Source: CAYFFZ01 sp049976505
GTDB lineage: Archaea > Thermoproteota > Nitrososphaeria > Conexivisphaerales > UBA164
Length of the DNA: 49,980 nucleotides
Assembly (NCBI GenBank): GCA_049976505.1
Contig: JBMFIC010000009.1
Span: 1 to 49,980 of the forward strand
Direction: 5' to 3'
In this document: positions 42,369 to 49,980 of the stretch, in pieces
Numbering within the stretch: the stretch's first letter is position 1
Layout: each line of letters starts with the position of its first letter
Position numbers and translations under genes: made by a program
Notes under the pieces: generated by a model
Seen by the model: only the letters and a program-made list of their open reading frames with translations
Database searches by the model: none
Told to the model about the DNA's origin: nothing

Positions 42369-42455
42369 GCCGCGGTAGCTCAGCCTGACGAAAGGGCTAA
42401 GGAGAGCATCCGGCTGAAGACCGGAGGGTCGCAGGTTCAAATCCTGCCCGCGGCA
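42369..42455 (+). tRNA. tRNA-Phe (GAA) with a 13-nt intron in the D-loop
   Basis: The acceptor GCCGCGG/CCGCGGC, discriminator A, anticodon stem TCCGG/CCGGA with loop CTGAAGA (anticodon GAA) and T arm GCAGG-TTCAAAT-CCTGC are clear. The D arm only closes if about 13 bases (ACGAAAGGGCTAA, about 42388-42400) are removed. This leaves GCTCAGCCTGGGAGAGC, the usual archaeal Phe D arm. AGCC and GGCT flanking the cut can pair, giving a bulge-helix-bulge-like substrate for the tRNA endonuclease. Confidence 0.88.
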
Positions 42456-42840
42456 CATCTGTTTTTTGGGCGCCTGCTTTCAGCTGAATCCAGCTTCAGG
42501 CATAGCTATAGCCTGCGTCAGAGATTATCCACCGCGCTCCAGGGTAAGAGCGCGGGGGCGCCCTGCTGCTAAAGAAATCGCAGGGATCTTCGGGGGCCTA
42601 TGCATATATGCATGGACGATGCGCAGGCGATCTGCTGCGCTTGAAGCCAGCCCCTAAGCGATATACACGTATGAGAACTTCTAAATGATAACCGCGGTCA
42701 GATGCCCACAGAAGTCAGTACGGAGCGAACAAAGTCGTATAAAAATGTTTTAAAACTGAAACGTTTTTTCCACAATTTTATATTTGCATTAAATATTGTA
42801 GCTAAAAATGTTTATCTTAATAGCAGCAAAATGATAAACT
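42456..42840. other. Gene-free stretch upstream of the sulfur cluster
   Basis: No gene supported. It holds a perfect 14-bp palindrome (ATGCATATATGCAT, 42600-42613) and the AT-rich promoter region of the dsrE-like gene (about 42770-42830). Confidence 0.5.
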
Positions 42841-43257
42841 ATGAGCGACAAGCTGGCCATAGTTGTTTTCTCGGGCACCGTAGACAGGCTTCTCCCAGCC
42901 GCAATAATAGCCTCCGGCGGAGTTGCCATGGGCATGGACGTTGAGCTCTTCCTGACCTTCTGGGGCCTCAACGCGATGAGGAAGGACTCCGTAAACACGA
43001 ACACGAGGTTCAGCAGGGACTACGAGGACATGGCCTCACTGATGATGCAGCTTATGAAGGAGAAGAACGTGCCATCATGGTATGAGATGCTGAAGAGGGC
43101 TAAGGAGCTCGGAAACGTGAAGGTTCACGCCTGCGCCATGACCTACGACCTGATGGGCATGAAGAAGGAGGACCTTGCAGATATAGTCGACGACGTCATA
43201 GGGGTTGGCGAGTTCATCAGCATAGCCAGGGAGGCCAAGATAACCCTGTTCATCTAA
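42841..43257 (+). CDS. DsrE-family sulfur-relay protein
   Basis: 138 residues. The fold begins KLAIVVFSGTVDRLLPAAII, SGGVAMGMDVELFLTFWGL. A conserved Cys lies in VKVHACAMTYDLMGMKKEDL, as in DsrE2/DsrE3-type proteins, which carry persulfide sulfur. First gene of a compact cluster with tusA, sqr and a DUF1641 gene, so it is likely part of sulfur trafficking during sulfide or sulfur oxidation. Confidence 0.85.
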   Translation: MSDKLAIVVFSGTVDRLLPAAIIASGGVAMGMDVELFLTFWGLNAMRKDSVNTNTRFSRDYEDMASLMMQLMKEKNVPSWYEMLKRAKELGNVKVHACAMTYDLMGMKKEDLADIVDDVIGVGEFISIAREAKITLFI

Positions 43258-43266
43258 GTGGTGAAA

Positions 43267-43512
43267 ATGAGCGAGGAGAAGAAGGAAAAGGTAAAGGTGA
43301 TAGATGCAAGGGGGAGCTTCTGTCCGGGCCCGCTGATGGAGCTCATACGCGCTATAAAGGAGAGCGAGGTCGGTGAGATAATAGAGGTCTGGTCCTCAGA
43401 TCCGGGATCTCAGAGGGATATACCGCTGTGGGCGCAGAAGGCTGGCCACGAATTTCTGGGAGTGATCCACGAGCAGGGATACGACAGAATAAGGGTCAGG
43501 AAGAAAAGGTGA
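43267..43512 (+). CDS. TusA-family sulfur carrier
   Basis: From ATG 43267 (MSEEKKEKVKVIDARG) 81 residues; GTG at 43258 is possible but GGTGA then serves as Shine-Dalgarno for ATG. ARGSFCPGPLMELIRAIKES has the CPxP-type motif with the persulfide Cys. It is separated by only a few bases from the dsrE gene before it and the sqr gene after it. TusA passes sulfur between DsrE-type proteins and heterodisulfide-reductase-like or rhodanese partners. Confidence 0.9.
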   Translation: MSEEKKEKVKVIDARGSFCPGPLMELIRAIKESEVGEIIEVWSSDPGSQRDIPLWAQKAGHEFLGVIHEQGYDRIRVRKKR

Positions 43513-43518
43513 GGCCCG

Positions 43519-44678
43519 CTGCCGAAGAGGATAATTGTGGTAGGCGGGGGAACAGGCGGGACCATAGTTGCCAACAACCTTGCCCACCGGCTTCACCGCG
43601 AAATAGTTGATGGAAAGGTCGAAATAACGCTGGTTGATCCATCTCCCTACCACGTTTATCAGCCGGCGTTCCTTCTTATGCCGTTTCACATAATGCAGGA
43701 GAGCGAGGCCATAAGGCCCGAAAGGAGCCTTCTCGCTGAGACGATAAAGTTCAGGCAGGAGAGGGCCAGCCGGATAGACCTGAACGACAGGACTGTCATA
43801 ACGGACTCCGCAAGGCTTCAGTACGACTTTCTGGTTATAGCCACAGGAGCGCAGCCGGACTACTCCCAGATTCCCGGGCTCGAGAGGGCCGGCTACGACT
43901 TCTACACCCTTGATAGCTCCATAAGGCTGAGGGAGGCGCTCGGCAGGTTCTCAGGGGAAAGCTGGTTGTTGCCGTTGCAGGAATTCCATTCAAGTGCCCC
44001 CCAGCCCCTCTGGAGTTCGTGCTTCTTGCCGACTCCTACTTTACGAGGCTGGGGGTGAGGGACAAGGTGGATCTCAGCTATGTCTACCCCCTTCCAAGGC
44101 CCTTCACCATTCAGAGCGTGGCGGACAGCGTGAGCCACATCATGGAGAGGAGAAGGATAAACATGAACCTCCTCTTCAACGTCGAGTCGGTGGATCCTGA
44201 GAAGAAGGAAATAAGGTCGCTTGAGGGGGAGACCGTAAAGTACGACCTCGCCGTGTTCGTGCCTCCACACACTGGGGCCGAAGTAATACGCAGCTCAGGC
44301 ATAGGAGATGCGGGAGGATGGGTGCCCACCGACAGGCACACGTTAAACGTTAAGGGGTACGACGACGCTTACGCGATCGGGGACGCGACGGACCTGCCGG
44401 TGTCCAAGGCAGGCTCAGCAGCCGACTTCGAGGCGGCGGTTGTGGCTGCAAACATATGGGCCCAGATCAACGGGCTTGCCCCGGGCATGAGGTACAACGG
44501 ACGGGTGATGTGTTTCATGATCACCGGGATTGGCGAGGCAACCATGCTGATCTTCGACTACGATCATCCTCCCGTGCCCCCACCTCCCAACTTTGCGTGC
44601 TACTGGTACAAGCTTGCGTACCACAGGATGTACTGGACCGTTACCGCCAAGGGCCTTCTGCCCGGCTTTGGGGTGTGA
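43519..44678 (+). CDS. sqr: Sulfide:quinone oxidoreductase, with one frameshift
   Basis: FAD-dependent membrane-associated enzyme oxidising sulfide to polysulfide and reducing quinone. Read from CTG 43519 (PKRIIVVGGGTGG), after AGGTGA, which includes the first beta strand; the GTG at 43537 would cut it. FAD motif GGGTGG, ATGAQPDYSQIPG, catalytic CPPAP and YAIGDATDLPVSKAGSAADF are visible. The frame breaks at the GGGG run 43954-43957: one extra base restores GGKLVVAVAGIPFKCPPAPL. About 386 residues if corrected. Real mutation or sequencing error cannot be told. Confidence 0.85.
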
Positions 44679-44683
44679 CCTCA

Positions 44684-45151
44684 GTGGAGGAGAAGAGGAA
44701 CATAGTTGAAAAGCTGTCATCCCCCGAGAACGCCGAAAGGATAGAAAAGCTGATAGAGGCTCTCCCGACTATTGAGCACGCCGTAACGCTTCTGCAGGAG
44801 CTCGACAGGATCGGGGCACTCGACACGCTATTTTCGCTGGCCTGCGCAGCTGCAAACACAAAGAACATGCTCTCTGACGAGATTGTCTCAGGAGCAGCAT
44901 CCCTGATAAGCACGGCGATAGAGCTTCTCGCCAAGATAGGATCTCCTGAGGTTCAGAGGGTCCTTTCAGTTATAACCGATCACAGCGTTGAGCTCAGCCA
45001 GAGCATGGTAAACGCCGAGAGGGTGAAGGGGTTGATTGGACTCATCAAGGCCCTGAGAGATCCCGAGGTGCAGCAGGGGCTGGGCTCTTTGCTGGCGTTC
45101 CTCAAGGTTTTCGGAAGATACATAAAATACGAAAACAAGGGCCAGGTCTGA
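44684..45151 (+). CDS. DUF1641 helical protein encoded with sqr
   Basis: 155 residues from GTG 44684, six bases after the sqr stop. All-helical with Leu/Ala-rich repeats (EALPTIEHAVTLLQELDRIG, LASLLKIGS-like segments, QQGLGSLLAFLKVFGR). DUF1641 proteins accompany sulfide:quinone and formate dehydrogenase-type genes and may be helper or membrane-docking subunits. The role is inferred from context. Confidence 0.8.
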   Translation: MEEKRNIVEKLSSPENAERIEKLIEALPTIEHAVTLLQELDRIGALDTLFSLACAAANTKNMLSDEIVSGAASLISTAIELLAKIGSPEVQRVLSVITDHSVELSQSMVNAERVKGLIGLIKALRDPEVQQGLGSLLAFLKVFGRYIKYENKGQV

Positions 45152-45233
45152 ACAGAGCCTCTGCTTCTGAGCCTGCCCAGCCTCTGAAGGCTATATGATA
45201 AATTATTAAAGAGCGCAGGCGCCAATCATGTGC

Positions 45234-45713
45234 ATGTACAGCAGAGCAACCAGGGCGCTGATCGTGGCGCTTGTCGCCCTTTTCATGTACGACGTGGGAG
45301 CGTACTTCTACTTCAGCTTCGAAGATTACCTGATCCTCGCTGCGATCCCCACCTTCGTGGTTCTCTTCACGGCGTACTTCATATTCCGGATAATCCTGAG
45401 AAGAGCGGTCAGGGACATGAGGACTTTTGAGGTGTTCATCTCAGGCGAAAGCAGGGAGGCGATATCGAGAATGGAGATGGAGGTTGAAAGGGAGAGCGCC
45501 GAGTCCATGGAGAGCCCGGATAAAATGCCCGAGCTTCTCAAGAAGCTCATAGCCCTCTACCTTTACTACAGGAAAAACGACCAGATACGGGCCTCCCGCT
45601 ACGCGTCCCTTATCAGAGGCGTTGTAGGCTCCGGGAAGTACCCTGAAAACGAGGAGGCAAGGAGGCTCAAAGAGCTTGCGGAGGCCCTTTTAGGATCTGA
45701 AGGGGCTCGCTGA
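45234..45713 (+). CDS. Membrane protein with two helices and a helical cytosolic tail
   Basis: About 159 residues from ATG 45234 (MYSRATRAL), with a GTG/ATG alternative at 45228. Two hydrophobic helices at about 8-28 and 34-56, then a basic RRAVRDMRTF and a charged helical region (EMEVERESAESMESPDKMPE, LLKKLIALYLYYRKNDQ). TATA-like AAATTATTAAA about 30 bp upstream, so it is separate from the sulfur operon. Convergent with the next gene. Family unrecognised. Confidence 0.6.
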   Translation: MYSRATRALIVALVALFMYDVGAYFYFSFEDYLILAAIPTFVVLFTAYFIFRIILRRAVRDMRTFEVFISGESREAISRMEMEVERESAESMESPDKMPELLKKLIALYLYYRKNDQIRASRYASLIRGVVGSGKYPENEEARRLKELAEALLGSEGAR

Positions 45714-45717
45714 TCCA

Positions 45718-46563
45718 CTACCCGTAGAACACGGACGCTCCTGCGAACACGAGCAACAGCCCGATCACCCCAAAGACGGTGTAGCTCCCGATAATCACCG
45801 AGTCTATGGCTATGAGCACGGCGTCCATGTTGGTCAGAACGTTCACCATGTTTATGAGCTTGAACCTGCTTGAGGAGCCCTCCGAGAGCCTGAAGGAGTA
45901 CAGCTCAAGCACAAGCCCCAGTCCAACCGATGCCCCAGCAGCAGCCGTGTATATCACGGGGCCTATGCTCAGCCTGAGGCCCTCAGCAAGCGAGGCCGGA
46001 AGGAACACAATGAGCTCGGAGAGCAGGATCCAGAAGCTCTCGGAGGCCTCCCTTCCCGGGGACACTGAGGCCATGGTGAGGTATGAGGCCATGCCGTAGA
46101 GCATGGCCGCGATGAGCCCTAGTGCCAGGCTCCTCAGGTCTATTCCCTCCAGGCCCTCCATCTGGGACAGACAGAGCCCCGCAGCAATGGTTATTATGCC
46201 CAGGGAGCTCCTTAGCGCCTCGCCCCTCTTCATGCTGGACCCCCTCAGGCTGAGGAAGTAGAACACAAGTATCGACGATGGCATGAATATGTATGCCGAT
46301 GAAAGGTAAGTCAGGGTCATTATGTAGAAGAGGATCAGGTTTGCTGACGCGTATATTACACCAGAGGCTACCCACTCTGCCCTCGGCCCTTCAACCGATC
46401 CCCCTGATGCAAGCACGAGCGCAGAGGCAAAGGAGTAGACCAGAAGCCCCGAGAGGCCCGGGCTAAGGCCAGCCCTTATCGCCATGAGCACGAGCATGCC
46501 CCAGATGCTGTATAAAATGGCGCTTATGAGCGAGTACGCGTATATCCTGCGCTCAGCGCTCAT
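45718..46563 (-). CDS. EamA-like (DMT superfamily) membrane transporter
   Basis: 281 residues, about ten hydrophobic helices in two halves (1-140 and 145-281), each ending in a Leu/Ile/Val-rich helix, the EamA duplication. SILYSIWGMLVLMAIRAGLS and GIITIAAGLCLSQ are typical. Such carriers export amino acids or metabolites; the substrate is unknown. It overlaps the upstream gene (46560) by four bases (ATGA-type), so the two are co-translated. Confidence 0.6.
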   Translation of the reverse strand: MSAERRIYAYSLISAILYSIWGMLVLMAIRAGLSPGLSGLLVYSFASALVLASGGSVEGPRAEWVASGVIYASANLILFYIMTLTYLSSAYIFMPSSILVFYFLSLRGSSMKRGEALRSSLGIITIAAGLCLSQMEGLEGIDLRSLALGLIAAMLYGMASYLTMASVSPGREASESFWILLSELIVFLPASLAEGLRLSIGPVIYTAAAGASVGLGLVLELYSFRLSEGSSSRFKLINMVNVLTNMDAVLIAIDSVIIGSYTVFGVIGLLLVFAGASVFYG

Positions 46564-47846
46564 GGGCTCCTCAGGAACCGCTCGAACAGCTTGCTTATAA
46601 GGAAGAGGAAGACGATGGTGAACGCGAGCAGCAGGGCAACTCCCTGAAGCGGGTTAAGGTAGAAGTAGGAGCGGACGAACGAGAAGGCGAGCGGCGCGAA
46701 TCCCAGGGAGGCTATTGTATAGGTAAGGTACTTGTTCCACTTCTCCAGCTGTAGCTGGTGATCGGTCTCAACAGCATCGCTCAGGAACCCCATCTTTATG
46801 TTGAGGAACCCCCTGAGCTCGTCTATCCCCATCGCCTCCCTTGCCTTCACTATGGCGCGGCTGACCCCGGCGTAGGTGGCTGATAGCAGCGAGTAGTAGA
46901 AGTCTATGCCGTTGGCCAGCTCCTTCTTGAGAAGGGCCATCTCCTTCTTTCCCTTCCCCTCAATGGTGATCCTCTCAATTATGTTGTTGAGCAGGAAACG
47001 CTCTATCCTTAGGGGCTCGACCTCGACGACGTAGTTCATCATGGCGTATAGCATGCAGCAGCCTCTTCTGCTTTTCGGAGCGCACTTCTCGAACGCCCTT
47101 ATGGCGTCATCGAGATAGCTTTCGTACTCGGAGTTGGTTATCGCCCTGATGTACCTGCACGGCTCGTCCTCGAAGACCACGAGCGAGACCTCCGACGAGT
47201 AGTAAAGCCTTATGTTCCTTATCATAGAGCCCTCCCTGGACAGGACGTCCCTGACAAGGCTATCCGAGATGTACTCGTAGTTGGGATCAAGCTCAAGGAT
47301 CCCGTAGATCTCCTTCTCGTCTGGATCCGGCCACCTGAGGAAGACGACGAAGTACTTATCAAAGTCCTGGCCGGGCTCAGCCTGCCCCCCGAGGACCTCC
47401 CTCGCGTGTTCCGTTAAGTTTCTTGATACCACTGTACCGCCTATCCTGTCCTCAACCTGCACCCTCATTTCATATAGGGCGCTTATCAGCTCCCTGGTGT
47501 CCACGGGCTCTCCGCTGAAGGTCAGCACGTAGTCAAGCACCGCTATCCACCCATTGTAGATCTTGATGAAAAGGTCGGCCTTCTTTGCCCTGATTTTGCC
47601 ATTTATAACTCCCGAGACAAGCTCCTCGTGAAAAATGGGGCCGAACCCCCTCGTGTACTTATCCCCGTACTCCGTCTGCTGGGCATATAGGTAGCTGAGA
47701 AGCTCTTCGGAGGCGTCGCACTCCTTCTTATCGAAGTACCCCTTGTTACTGGTATCCTTAGTTCTGTGGATCTCCTTCAGCTCATCAGCGCTCCGAACCC
47801 TCGTAACAAGAACAATTGCGAGACCCTCAAGATCCTTACTGCCCAT
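46560..47846 (-). CDS. Large cytosolic protein with C-terminal helix-hairpin anchor, unknown family
   Basis: 428 residues. The first 300 are soluble alpha/beta (GLAIVLVTRVRSADELKEIH; KKADLFIKIYNGWIAVLDYVL; FDKYFVVFLRWPDPDEKEIY). Then come long helices (LLKKELANGIDFYYSLLSAT, VSRAIVKAREAMGIDEL) and two membrane helices at about 375-395 and 403-422. The layout resembles CorA-type proteins, but the GMN loop is missing; between the helices lies YFYLNPLQG. Co-translated with the EamA-like carrier. No confident family. Confidence 0.55.
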   Translation of the reverse strand: MGSKDLEGLAIVLVTRVRSADELKEIHRTKDTSNKGYFDKKECDASEELLSYLYAQQTEYGDKYTRGFGPIFHEELVSGVINGKIRAKKADLFIKIYNGWIAVLDYVLTFSGEPVDTRELISALYEMRVQVEDRIGGTVVSRNLTEHAREVLGGQAEPGQDFDKYFVVFLRWPDPDEKEIYGILELDPNYEYISDSLVRDVLSREGSMIRNIRLYYSSEVSLVVFEDEPCRYIRAITNSEYESYLDDAIRAFEKCAPKSRRGCCMLYAMMNYVVEVEPLRIERFLLNNIIERITIEGKGKKEMALLKKELANGIDFYYSLLSATYAGVSRAIVKAREAMGIDELRGFLNIKMGFLSDAVETDHQLQLEKWNKYLTYTIASLGFAPLAFSFVRSYFYLNPLQGVALLLAFTIVFLFLISKLFERFLRSP

Positions 47847-47849
47847 GCG

Positions 47850-48341
47850 CTAGCCCAGCCCCCTGAGCCTGTCGCCCTTCTGCATTATGTATGAGATCCT
47901 TCTGAAGCCAAGCCTCTCATAAAGCCTTATCGCTTCATAGTTGTTCAGGTTGACGTCAAGCTTTATCCCGTAACACCCGCGATCCCTGGCAAACCTCTCA
48001 ACCTCCCCTATAAGGGCGGTCGCGATGCCCATTCTTCTGAACTTTCTCTTGACCACGAGGTCCCAGAGGTCGACAACGTCGTCCTCAACCACCGCCACCG
48101 CAAAGCCAGCCAGCTCGTTTTCAACGCGGGCCGCGGGAAGGAACGCGTCGTCATCCTCCAGAAGCTCCATGAACTCCTTCCTGTATATCACCGGGGCACT
48201 ATCGGAGACCGTGCGCTCATCGAGGGCAACTCCCATCTGGATCTCAGCGTCGGTTATGTAGCTCTCGTGAAGCGCCTCAACGATCATCCTTACCGCTTCC
48301 TCGACGTCCTCAGGCCCAAGCCTGCCCAGAACTAAATTCAA
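47850..48341 (-). CDS. GNAT-family acetyltransferase
   Basis: 163 residues. The acetyl-CoA P-loop is KRKFRRMGIATALIGEVERFA (RxxGxA), about 103-122, followed by LDVNLNNYEAIRLYERLGFR. RimI-like N-terminal acetylation is possible, but other substrates are equally likely. Three bases separate it from the unknown 428-residue gene downstream on the same strand, so the three minus-strand genes at 45.7-48.3 kb may be one operon. Confidence 0.88.
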   Translation of the reverse strand: MNLVLGRLGPEDVEEAVRMIVEALHESYITDAEIQMGVALDERTVSDSAPVIYRKEFMELLEDDDAFLPAARVENELAGFAVAVVEDDVVDLWDLVVKRKFRRMGIATALIGEVERFARDRGCYGIKLDVNLNNYEAIRLYERLGFRRISYIMQKGDRLRGLG

Positions 48342-48410
48342 TTATATCATAGATAAAATCCATTTTATTTAACCTTTCTTTCTGGCATAGGGTCAAAAAA
48401 ATAGAACCGC

Positions 48411-49436
48411 TTATTCTATGTAATCCTTTGGGGTCCTGTCCCTTGCCTGGTGCTCTATCATCCAGTTCGGGTACATCTGCCTCTGCTCAGTGATTCTGTC
48501 GAGGTAGCTTATGTGATCCGGTTTTAGCCTGACCTCGGTTGCCCTGAGGTTCTCCTCCAGCTGCTCGGGCGTCCTGGCCCCTATAAGGACCACGCACTTC
48601 TTGCTGAGAAGCCAGGCAAGCGCCACCTGTGCCGGGGTAGCATCTACCTCCTTTCCTATCTCGCCCAGCACGTTTATCAGAGGGGGAACCTGCTCCCTCT
48701 CAAAGTAGGGGAACTGCCTTCCCGTCCTTGCAAACCTGCTGTCAGGCGGAGGCTTCTCGAGGTCCGTGTACTTTCCAGATAGGACGCCTCCATGAAGCGG
48801 GCTCCAGACCATCAGCGTCATGTTGGAGTACCTGAGGAACGGAATGACCTCGTACTCAACGTCCCTGTTGAGCAGGGAGTAGTTCATCTGGGCTGAGACG
48901 TACGGGGTGTATCCCCTTGCCTTCACCATACCCTGCAGGTACGCCATCTGCCATGCGGCGAAGTTGGAGACCCCCGGATAAAGGACCAGCCCCTCCCTGA
49001 TCAGGTGCTCCATGGCCTCCAGTGACTCCTCTAGAGGCGTGACGGCGTCCCATCCGTGGAACTGATATATGTCTATCCAGTCAGTGCCCAGCCTGCTGAG
49101 GCTCCTCTTTATCGCCTGAAACACGTGAAACTTGGACAGGCCCACGTCGTTCACGCCTGTCCCCGTCCTCCCGCGGACCTTTGTGGCTATGAGAACCTCG
49201 CTTCTGAAGGGCTTCACCGCCTCCCCCAATATCTCCTCGGCCTTTCCTCCCCCATAAACGTCGGCTGTGTCGAAGAGGTTAACCCCGTAATCATAAGCCA
49301 TGTTGATCATCTTCTTCGCTATGTCCTTCGGGACGCTGCTTACCGTCCTTGAATCCCCCTCACCAAAGGTCATGGTACCAAGTCCCATGACGGAAACGAG
49401 AACGCCAGTGTTTCCCAGCCTTATGTATTTCATCAA
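48411..49436 (-). CDS. Aldo/keto reductase
   Basis: 341 residues with the AKR barrel. Asp and Tyr of the tetrad are in FDTADVYGGGKAEEILGEA, Lys in VLIATKVRGRTG, His in IYQFHGWD. C-terminal NADPH pocket: KKCVVLIGARTPEQLEENLR. It reduces aldehydes or ketones with NAD(P)H; the broad family hides the actual substrate. Start ATG 49436 with a second ATG directly after; AT-rich promoter region beyond 49440. Confidence 0.93.
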   Translation of the reverse strand: MMKYIRLGNTGVLVSVMGLGTMTFGEGDSRTVSSVPKDIAKKMINMAYDYGVNLFDTADVYGGGKAEEILGEAVKPFRSEVLIATKVRGRTGTGVNDVGLSKFHVFQAIKRSLSRLGTDWIDIYQFHGWDAVTPLEESLEAMEHLIREGLVLYPGVSNFAAWQMAYLQGMVKARGYTPYVSAQMNYSLLNRDVEYEVIPFLRYSNMTLMVWSPLHGGVLSGKYTDLEKPPPDSRFARTGRQFPYFEREQVPPLINVLGEIGKEVDATPAQVALAWLLSKKCVVLIGARTPEQLEENLRATEVRLKPDHISYLDRITEQRQMYPNWMIEHQARDRTPKDYIE

Positions 49437-49777
49437 TAAGAAATTCTACCATCTTTTATAAAAACTTAGAGGTGCAGAATCAGGCCAAGGCCTGCTCAAG
49501 CTGTGGTTTATCCTGCGCTGGAATCCGATCATCGTCTGAGCGCGCCTTTTCCCTGTCAAACCGCTGACGCCCCTAGCCAGCTGATAATCATTAAGCTGCT
49601 CCTGAGCGGCTGTAGTTTCATTCTGGGCCATGCTTTGACAGGTTTCCATCTCCATCTGGACGGCTTTTGTTATGTTCATAGCAAAAATCAGGTTCTCGGC
49701 GTATGAACTTTTAAGGGAACGGAGTAATAGCGTTCGTACAACCATTTTTGGATAAATCTCAGGGAGGCGATACTGGA
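49437..49777. other. Gene-free stretch before the permease remnant
   Basis: No convincing gene. The minus-strand open frame over 49446-49841 has no domain or coding-like composition. Promoter elements for the permease probably lie near 49700-49745. Confidence 0.5.
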
Positions 49778-49879
49778 TTGACCGAGCTGAAGAGGGAGCC
49801 GCTGGGGTTTTTAGGGCTTGTATTCCAGAGCATCGCCGCAATCGGCCCCAACAGCATGTACCTGTTTACAATTAGCTAA
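49778..49879 (+). pseudogene. N-terminus of an APC-type amino acid permease, cut by an insertion
   Basis: TTG at 49778 follows a strong AGGGAGG. The 33 codons read LTELKREPLGFLGLVFQSI, AAIGPNSMYLFT, the start of an APC-family permease (helix 1 with the conserved Gly-Pro break). After TTAC (49866-49869) the sequence is that of an IS605-type left end, and TAA follows in it. The rest of the permease should lie beyond the element, outside the window. Confidence 0.65.
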
Positions 49880-49980
49880 AGCCTCGCCCTTCAGGGCGGG
49901 ATGATCGAAGCGTAAAACGTTTATTAACGTTTTTCAAGCTTTATCTTTATGGCGATGGCCGGTCAACTTGAATTCGGTGG
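49870..49980 (+). mobile_element. Left end of an IS200/IS605-type element, running off the window
   Basis: Begins directly after TTAC with AATTAGCTAAAGCCTCGCCC, aligning with AGAAGCTGAAAGCTTCGCCG of the 33472 element; the hairpin GCCC-TTCA-GGGC follows. An ATG at 49949 opens MAMAGQLEFGG, which could be the start of a TnpA (Y1 transposase), but too little is visible to be sure. Confidence 0.55.

Noticed and set aside
49446..49841. 131-codon minus-strand frame after the aldo/keto reductase
   Set aside because: No domain, overlaps the permease start in antisense, composition unlike neighbouring genes.
1..49980. CRISPR array or rRNA genes
   Set aside because: No regularly spaced direct repeats and no rRNA-like conserved stretch was seen.

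Overview
This window is chromosomal DNA from an archaeon. The evidence is ribosomal protein L11 of the archaeal type, an NFACT/RqcH protein, a Trm5-type tRNA methyltransferase, the regulator/CTP-dependent riboflavin kinase RbkR, a ribose-1,5-bisphosphate isomerase/eIF2B homologue, TATA boxes 24-30 bp before leaderless starts, and heavy AGG/AGA use for arginine. A tRNA-Phe with a very short intron in its D-loop points to the Thermoproteota (TACK) side. The sulfide:quinone reductase cluster and the MFS carriers suggest a thermophile living with sulfur and metals, but the species cannot be named from this window.

Positions 1-8.3 kb are more AT-rich and look accessory. They hold a membrane glycosyltransferase (GT2), a stretch of decayed genes (ATPase fragment, IS110 transposase with a possible bridge-RNA region, winged-helix fragment), a PepSY/regulator/membrane-protein group, and FeoB with a metal-transporter-like protein. 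From 8.4 to 31 kb the gene content is mostly housekeeping: fumarase, ClC, pyruvate phosphate dikinase, TPR protein, sugar kinase, Trm5, two MFS carriers, PadR, RbkR, RidA, MTA/SAH deaminase, an ECF transporter (T, A, A and a likely S component), L11, a KaiC-like ATPase and RqcH. From 33 to 36.3 kb a GDP-mannose dehydratase-like gene is split by a 154-bp IS605-type miniature element and by a complete IS607-type element (serine recombinase plus TnpB). After that come an alcohol dehydrogenase, a surface protein, an RNase H-fold protein, a second metal-transporter paralogue behind a DtxR regulator, a dihydroorotase-like enzyme, the intron-bearing tRNA-Phe, a dsrE-tusA-sqr-DUF1641 sulfur cluster, and transport and redox genes. 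The window ends in a permease gene cut by another IS605-type element.

Four themes stand out. (1) Two paralogous membrane transporters with an HGxxPDEHTWP motif share the same 17-bp palindrome, ATTAGG-N5-(C/A)CTAAT, between TATA box and start codon. One lies beside feoB and the other behind dtxR, which predicts a metal regulon. (2) Short IS605-derived elements with omega-RNA-like 3' ends sit exactly 3' of TTAC. Removing them restores the reading frame of the dehydratase and a different C-terminus of fumarase. (3) Several well-conserved genes have in-frame TAG codons or no ATG/GTG/TTG start; some have a good Shine-Dalgarno before CTG or ATA. (4) Several genes overlap unusually, including two divergent genes whose start codons share one CCATGG.
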